A DNA stretch of 64,000 nucleotides from Prosthecobacter sp. (GTDB lineage: Bacteria > Verrucomicrobiota > Verrucomicrobiia > Verrucomicrobiales > Verrucomicrobiaceae): contig JAFMIR010000014.1 in assembly GCA_017853885.1 (NCBI GenBank), forward strand, positions 1 through 64,000. The letters are read 5' to 3'. Every line of letters begins with the position of its first letter. Position 1 is the stretch's first letter. Below are positions 59,183-64,000 of the stretch, one piece after another. The position numbers and the translations under genes were made by a program. The notes under the pieces were generated by a model. It did not search any database, was not told the origin of the DNA, and saw only the letters and a program-made list of their open reading frames with translations.

Positions 59183-60279
59183 TTGGCCAATTTCAAGGCA
59201 GCTTGAGCAGTCTTTATGGCTGCATCAGGCACGCTGATCGGCGTCATGGCAGCTCGCATCCGGCGGCCAGCTGCACCGTCATGAGCGAGAATACTTGCTG
59301 CAGCACCCACTGTCTCTGCCGGTGAATGTGTGCGGATGCCACAGCCACGCGAGGTGAGCATTTCGGCATTTCCTTCCTCTTGGCCAGGCACCACGTAGTC
59401 AATCACTGCCGGGATTCGTGCGGCCAGCACCTCATGCAAAATAGCTCCCCCAGCCTTACAAATCACCACGTCATGCGTGCGTAGTAGTTCTGGAATGCGC
59501 TTGGTCCAGCCGATGATTTCGACACAACCAGAAGGCATTGTGTCGATGAAACGACGCAAAACTTGATAGAGTCGCGAGCCATGTTTTCCGACAGGCATGG
59601 TGAGTTTTACTCCAGAAAGCAAAAGCGGTCGCAGGGCCTCCAAAGTGGCCGCCACATGCCGTCCCGGTGTCGACGGAAGGTATAGGATGCGCTGCACCGG
59701 TTGGCGGGCTGGCGAAGATAGCTCCTCCAAAAAGGCCAAGCTCACAGGAAAACCGGTCACACGAATTCTCTCACGCGGCACGCCAAGTTTCTCGACCACC
59801 CTCAAAGTTTCATCATCGGCCACACAGAAGCGATCGCTAGGATGCGCCACCCAGATGGGATGAACACTGACCGAATCTGTAATCACGGTAACGAGGGGTG
59901 GCACGTCACGCCGGGCCCGTAAGGCAGCCAAAACACCAGAATAAATCGGATAAGTGCTTATTATCAGTCTGGGCCGCTCCTGATCGAGTTTCTGCTCCAT
60001 GGCGCGGAGAAGCGGAAGCTGCCAAGAAGCATCTTGGTGGAACATTCTCGGGCTGCCGATGATCTTATAAGCCAGTCGCCACGCCGCAGGCCAATAGATA
60101 ATGGCTGCTTGGTAGGCGGCTTTCAGCACCCAGGACAGACCCGGCATCACATCACTGACCAGATCCGTTACCTCCACCTTTTCCTCTGGCCGAAGGCGGA
60201 CCAACGCATCCGACACGGAGCGTGCCGCCGTGTTGTGTCCATCGCCAAAACCGGCCGTGAGAATCCAGATCACCGGCAC
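59164..60279 (-). CDS. MGDG synthase/UgtP-like diacylglycerol glycosyltransferase
   Basis: The 371-residue product, from a GTG, is a GT28-type enzyme: WILTAGFGDGHNTAARSVSDAL at the N-terminus is the MGDG-synthase domain, LIISTYPIYSGVLAALRARRDVPPLVTVITDSVSVHPIWV the acceptor region, and VGKHGSRLYQVLRRF plus VICKAGGAILHEVLAARIPAVIDYVVPGQEEGNAEML the UDP-sugar-binding C-domain. Such enzymes put glucose or galactose on diacylglycerol or related lipids at the membrane. The specific sugar and acceptor are unknown. No membrane helix is apparent. It faces a small plus-strand gene upstream, 95 bases away. Confidence 0.85.
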   Translation of the reverse strand: MPVIWILTAGFGDGHNTAARSVSDALVRLRPEEKVEVTDLVSDVMPGLSWVLKAAYQAAIIYWPAAWRLAYKIIGSPRMFHQDASWQLPLLRAMEQKLDQERPRLIISTYPIYSGVLAALRARRDVPPLVTVITDSVSVHPIWVAHPSDRFCVADDETLRVVEKLGVPRERIRVTGFPVSLAFLEELSSPARQPVQRILYLPSTPGRHVAATLEALRPLLLSGVKLTMPVGKHGSRLYQVLRRFIDTMPSGCVEIIGWTKRIPELLRTHDVVICKAGGAILHEVLAARIPAVIDYVVPGQEEGNAEMLTSRGCGIRTHSPAETVGAAASILAHDGAAGRRMRAAMTPISVPDAAIKTAQAALKLAKLFESS

Positions 60280-60374
60280 ATGCCTGTCGAAGAAAAATCA
60301 TTCTCACAAGTAAAAATCTCTGGAGCAAGCCGTAAAAGCTTATTATTTAGTTTTCTTAATTAATCTGGCAAAAA

Positions 60375-60656
60375 ATGAAGAGTCGTCGTTCCACAAGCAA
60401 AAGCCAAATGCTCGCCGCGGGGATTACTCTTTTCGCGATCGTTATGATGCTGGCTCCGCTCCGTTCAGGACCGCAGCCGACAAGAACTCAAAATGCAGCC
60501 TTTATTCCGCTTCTGGATGCACAAGGCGTATCAGAATCGGCTGCCTTCCGACGCCTGTCGAACGTGCGGGCGATCGAAGCGCAGGCCGAGCCGCAGGTAA
60601 AGCTACCATCTCTAAACTGCAGGACGGTCACTTTGTCACCGCCTCGTCGAGATTGA
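60375..60656 (+). CDS. Small single-pass membrane protein, uncertain
   Basis: The 93-residue frame begins MKSRRSTSKSQMLAAGITLF followed by AIVMMLAPL, a basic start and one hydrophobic segment, then a soluble stretch (NAAFIPLLDAQGVSESAAFRRLSNVRAIEAQAEPQVKLPSLN). An AT-rich region (60339-60374) precedes it, which could hold a promoter. The last about 10 codons overlap the 3' end of the convergent cytochrome gene and look random, so the real end may have been lost or the gene may be spurious. No family is recognised. Confidence 0.4.
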   Translation: MKSRRSTSKSQMLAAGITLFAIVMMLAPLRSGPQPTRTQNAAFIPLLDAQGVSESAAFRRLSNVRAIEAQAEPQVKLPSLNCRTVTLSPPRRD

Positions 60657-63600
60657 GCAGAAGGTTAGCGATCATCGTCCAAGCAGCGAGTTCAACCGGG
60701 TTTAAGGCGCTGTCGGCTTTTGATTCGCCGTTAGCAATTACCTTTTTAGCCTCCTCCGGTTTGGCTGTGTAGGCGGCGAGATGCTTTTCGAAAGTCTGAC
60801 GGACCACCTCTGCCTCTGAAGCGGAGGGAAAGCGGCTAGTGGCGGCGCGGAAGAGTCGGGTGATGCGAGCATCAGGGGTCGTAGCCGATTTCATCGCCTG
60901 TTGAGCAAAAGCACGAGCAGCTTCAAAGAACTGAACATCGTTCATGAGAGTGAGCGCTTGGAGAGGCGTGTTGCTGCGCTCGCGACGCAAGCAGTAACTC
61001 TCGCGATTAGGAGCATCAAAAGCTGTCATGTTCGGCGGTGGCGCAGTGCGCTTCCAAAAAGTGTAGAGGCTGCGGCGGTACAGTGACTCACCATGGTCTT
61101 GGATGTAGTTTCGCGTGTTGCTGCCACCAAAGCCGACTGGTTCCCAGATGTTCTCAGGCTGATAAGGTTTGACTCCTTTACCGCCGATTTTCGGATTCAG
61201 CAACCCGCTGACAAACAAGGCCGTGTCACGCACTGACTCCGCATCCAGACGAAAACGTGGCCCACGTGCCAGCAACCTGTTCTCCGGATCCAAATGAACG
61301 CTGCGAGCGGAAAACTGCGCACTTTGACGATAGGTGTGCGAGGTCACGATCATCTTTACCATTTCCTTAATGTTCCATCCATTCTCACGGAAAGTTATAG
61401 CCAACCAGTCGAGCAGCTCAGGATGGCTCGGCGGTTCCCCCTGAGAACCGAAATCATTGCTGGATTTGACCAAACCCGTGCCGAAGAACTGCTGCCAGAG
61501 TCGGTTTACCTGCACGCGCGCGGTGAGCGGATGCTGCGGACTTACGAGCCACTTGGCAAGATCGAGCCGGGAGTATTTGTCCTGCTTTGGAAGCGCGGGA
61601 AAAACGGCCGGGGTGCCATGGGAGACCTTCTCTTTTGGCTTATCATACTGGCCACGTTCCATGATGAAGCTATCACGCGGCTTGGGAAGGTCGGCCATGA
61701 TGAATGTGGCAGGGATCAAGTTTTCGAGCGCTTTCTTTTTTGCTTCTAAAGCCAATTTCTCGGACCGCACGCCTTCGACAAGCTCGCGAGCGCTCTGGCA
61801 CTCGTTTTCGAACCACCACTCTTTTAGGCGTTTCACATCCGCCTCGGGCCATTCATTGGATTTTTTACCACGCACGAGCGTTTGCAAGTCGTTCGGCAAA
61901 CCTTCGACACGGCGGCCTTGGTTCTTTTCCACCCATACTTGCCAAGACCACTGCGGGTCTTTTGAAGGTTCCACGCGCGAACTCATGGCAAGACGGTCCC
62001 AATACACCGTGCCGCCAAACTGAGTGAAGGCAAAGCCGGTGATCTTGATACCTGGCTTGAGGCCTAGTTTGTCCGCGGCGACTTCAAGCTTAACCCACTT
62101 GCCAGCTTCTGGCAGCACGCCAACACGCACGCGCTCCGGTGTGCGAACCGTACCATACGGGATCGCACCTTCCTCACCCCACACCGCGCGATGATTCCAG
62201 CCCGCCGAGTGAAATTGCAGCATCACTGCCTTCGGCGGGTTTTTGGGGTCGAGATAGCATTGCACGCTTATTTTGCCGTTTGGCGGAATCGAGTAGTTGC
62301 CGCCTGCCGAGAAGAAATCTTGTGCCACACCATTGGCAGTGCGCTTCAGCGCCTTCACGCCGCTGAAGACGGGACCTTCTTCTTTCTCAACAAATTGGGT
62401 TGGATCTCCGGCCACGCTGACATTTGCACCAGTCGGAAAAGCATCCTCGAACCAGATGGTTTCACTTGTTTGAACGGGCGGCAGAGGCCTAACCGTTGCC
62501 GGATCAGTGTAATTGAGCTTTGCAATGGCCTCGCGCAGCTTCGCCTGCGTGATGGAGAGATTCTTGTCGTAATCCACGAGCTGCCTCGCCTGCTCCGGTG
62601 TGCTTAAGCGAAGCGTCGGTGGCGTGAGAAGGATGTTACCATCCATCGCCGGATCGGCGGTGCTGTTGAAGAAGGCATACAGCGAGTAAAACTCCTTCTG
62701 CGTAATGGGATCAAACTTGTGATCGTGGCAGACAGCGCAACCTGCTGTGAGGCCCATCCAAACGGCAACGGTGGTCTCCGTGCGATCCACGGCATAACGG
62801 AAGATGAATTCCTCGTTGATGCTCCCTCCCTCACTGGTTGTCACGTTGCAGCGATTGAAGCCCGAGGCGATTTTCTGGTCCATCGTGGCCTCCGGCAACA
62901 AATCACCGGCGAGCTGCCAGATGGTGAACTGATCGAATGGGATGTTTTGATTGAAGGCTCGCACCACCCAGTCACGATAAGGCCACATGCTGCGTTCGTT
63001 GTCGAGGTGCAGTCCATGCGTGTCCGCATATCGGGCCACATCCAGCCAGTAACGTCCCATGTGCTCACCATAGCGTTCCGACTTCAAGAGCCGGTCTATT
63101 AGCCGGTCGTAGGCATGTTCGGATGTGTCAGCCAAAAAAGCGTCGATCTCTTCGGGGCTCGGTGGCAGGCCAGTCAAATCGAGCGTGGCCCGGCGGATGA
63201 GCATCTCGCGTGAGGCTTCGGGGGCGGGTGAGATTTTTTCCTCCGCCAACCGGGCTTGGATGAAGGCGTCAATCATATTCCGCAGCGGACCATTAACCTT
63301 TGGAGGAACCGTTTTTACCGGTGTTTCAAAGCTCCAATGCTTTTTGTACTCCGCGCCTTCTCGGATCCAGCGGCTCAGGATTTCGACTTGGTTTGTTGTG
63401 ATCTTTTTATTCGTCTCTGGCGGCGGCATCAACTCATCCTTGTCATGCGTAAGGATACGCTGAAGCACGCTGCTAGCCTCAGGATCGCCAGGCTTAATGG
63501 GGAAGACACCCTTGATGGCTTTGAAAGCGCCTTCAGGTGTATCGAGCCGAAGATCCGCCTTGCGCTTCTTCGAGTCAAAACCATGGCAGGCGAAGCAGTT

Positions 63601-63708
63601 GTCACTGAGGATGGGGCGAATATCGCGATTGAAGTCGAGCTTGCCCGCAGCGGAGGCCGTGGCAGTCACGACAAAGGCAAAAAAGAAGGCGCGTGGGGTC
63701 ATGATCAT
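60628..63708 (-). CDS. Planctomycete-type cytochrome (PSCyt1) with DUF1549 and DUF1553 domains
   Basis: The 1026-residue secreted protein has a signal peptide (MIMTPRAFFFAFVVTATASA), a c-type heme site Cys38-x2-Cys41-His42 in DNCFACHGFD (PSCyt1), then DUF1549 (about 140 to 350; SREMLIRRATLDLTGLPPSPEEIDAFLAD, WLDVARYADTHGLHLDN). A middle carbohydrate-binding-like insertion (about 430 to 600) precedes DUF1553 (about 720 to 990; WLVSPQHPLTARVQVNRLWQQFFGTGLV, NTPLQALTLMNDVQFFEAARAFAQ). Such proteins are multiplied in Planctomycetota and Verrucomicrobiota, nearly always beside DUF1501, as here, and are thought to act on polysaccharides outside the cell. Either of two ATGs (63708 or 63702) may be used. 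Confidence 0.92.
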   Translation of the reverse strand: MIMTPRAFFFAFVVTATASAAGKLDFNRDIRPILSDNCFACHGFDSKKRKADLRLDTPEGAFKAIKGVFPIKPGDPEASSVLQRILTHDKDELMPPPETNKKITTNQVEILSRWIREGAEYKKHWSFETPVKTVPPKVNGPLRNMIDAFIQARLAEEKISPAPEASREMLIRRATLDLTGLPPSPEEIDAFLADTSEHAYDRLIDRLLKSERYGEHMGRYWLDVARYADTHGLHLDNERSMWPYRDWVVRAFNQNIPFDQFTIWQLAGDLLPEATMDQKIASGFNRCNVTTSEGGSINEEFIFRYAVDRTETTVAVWMGLTAGCAVCHDHKFDPITQKEFYSLYAFFNSTADPAMDGNILLTPPTLRLSTPEQARQLVDYDKNLSITQAKLREAIAKLNYTDPATVRPLPPVQTSETIWFEDAFPTGANVSVAGDPTQFVEKEEGPVFSGVKALKRTANGVAQDFFSAGGNYSIPPNGKISVQCYLDPKNPPKAVMLQFHSAGWNHRAVWGEEGAIPYGTVRTPERVRVGVLPEAGKWVKLEVAADKLGLKPGIKITGFAFTQFGGTVYWDRLAMSSRVEPSKDPQWSWQVWVEKNQGRRVEGLPNDLQTLVRGKKSNEWPEADVKRLKEWWFENECQSARELVEGVRSEKLALEAKKKALENLIPATFIMADLPKPRDSFIMERGQYDKPKEKVSHGTPAVFPALPKQDKYSRLDLAKWLVSPQHPLTARVQVNRLWQQFFGTGLVKSSNDFGSQGEPPSHPELLDWLAITFRENGWNIKEMVKMIVTSHTYRQSAQFSARSVHLDPENRLLARGPRFRLDAESVRDTALFVSGLLNPKIGGKGVKPYQPENIWEPVGFGGSNTRNYIQDHGESLYRRSLYTFWKRTAPPPNMTAFDAPNRESYCLRRERSNTPLQALTLMNDVQFFEAARAFAQQAMKSATTPDARITRLFRAATSRFPSASEAEVVRQTFEKHLAAYTAKPEEAKKVIANGESKADSALNPVELAAWTMIANLLLNLDEAVTK

Positions 63709-63717
63709 GGCTGAGGT

Positions 63718-64000
63718 TCAGGCGAGTAAGGCTTGGACCGGATGATGCTCCTCAACCCCGGTTAGGCGCTGATCGAGGCCTTGGAATTTGAAGGTAAACT
63801 TTCGGTGATCGATGCCCATCAGGTGCAGAATGGTGGCGTTGAGATCGCTGATGTGCACTGGATCCTTCGTGATGTTGTAGCTGAAGTCGTCCGTCTCACC
63901 GTGCTCGACGCCGCCCTTTACCCCGCCTCCGGCCATCCACATAGTAAAGCAGCGCGGGTGGTGATCACGGCCGTAATTATCCTTCGCGAGCGTGCCCTGA
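63718..64000 (-). CDS. DUF1501 protein, C-terminal part (runs off the window)
   Basis: The frame enters from the right edge as [20 protein letters not shown] and continues [45 protein letters not shown], ending [12 protein letters not shown]. This is the highly conserved DUF1501 C-terminus, an alkaline-phosphatase-fold family with Tat signals and sulfatase-like metal ligands (GRDHH, D-x-N-A-T). Nine bases separate its stop from the start of the DUF1549/DUF1553 gene, the canonical pairing. The order here, with DUF1501 upstream of the cytochrome, suggests one operon. Confidence 0.92.
   Translation of the reverse strand, partial: QGTLAKDNYGRDHHPRCFTMWMAGGGVKGGVEHGETDDFSYNITKDPVHISDLNATILHLMGIDHRKFTFKFQGLDQRLTGVEEHHPVQALLA

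Noticed and set aside
1..64000. CRISPR array or cas genes
   Set aside because: No evenly spaced repeat series and no Cas-like protein was seen.

Overview
The window looks like a chromosomal contig from a Verrucomicrobiota bacterium, most plausibly Verrucomicrobiales. The pointers are a DUF1501 plus DUF1549/DUF1553 cytochrome pair, a DUF1080 protein, several Gfo/Idh/MocA oxidoreductases, McsA/McsB with ClpC, outer-membrane and lipoprotein machinery (Lgt, Lnt, MlaE/MlaF), and core genes that mostly lack Shine-Dalgarno sequences. The first 20 bases match the 3' end of an Illumina read-2 adapter, so the left edge is an assembly artefact and nusB is cut there.

Layout. 21-26885 is mostly core: nusB/ribH, an outer-membrane protein, lgt, a CPBP membrane protease, a small lipoprotein, lnt, a two-gene BadF/HgdB-like CoA-dehydratase system, ribBA, two convergent Gfo/Idh/MocA genes, a TPR protein, cysK, an aspartate-type aminotransferase, rsmB, clpC, mlaE-mlaF, an acyl-ACP/CoA ligase fusion and a nitroreductase. 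A class II tRNA-Leu with an unexpected AAG anticodon follows.

27079 to about 36860 is an accessory island beginning directly after that tRNA. It holds an AAA+ ATPase lacking Walker A, a second scrap of the same AAA family, two unrelated AbiE-type (AbiEi/AbiEii) toxin-antitoxin modules in opposite orientation, an IS3-family (IS407-like) element whose orfA carries an in-frame amber codon, a small DUF559-like nuclease, four small lipoprotein genes of mixed composition, and a pair of structured direct repeats around one lipoprotein gene.

36869-49924 returns to core: a bicupin, thrC, DUF1080, a TrhO-RluA fusion, pyrD, an SGNH hydrolase, rpmJ-rpsM-rpsK-rpsD without rpoA/rplQ behind it, DUF971, mcsB/mcsA, a HAD hydrolase and a fatty acid hydroxylase.

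49989-58391 reads as a functional neighbourhood: a secreted M60-like peptidase, an XRE-cupin regulator, threonine dehydrogenase (tdh), a secreted DUF3472 protein translationally coupled into kbl, and a secreted sialidase. Together these could desialylate and cleave threonine-rich O-glycoproteins and catabolise the released threonine; this is inference. The window ends with a TRIC-type channel, a diacylglycerol glycosyltransferase-like gene, and the planctomycete-type cytochrome/DUF1501 pair running off the right edge.
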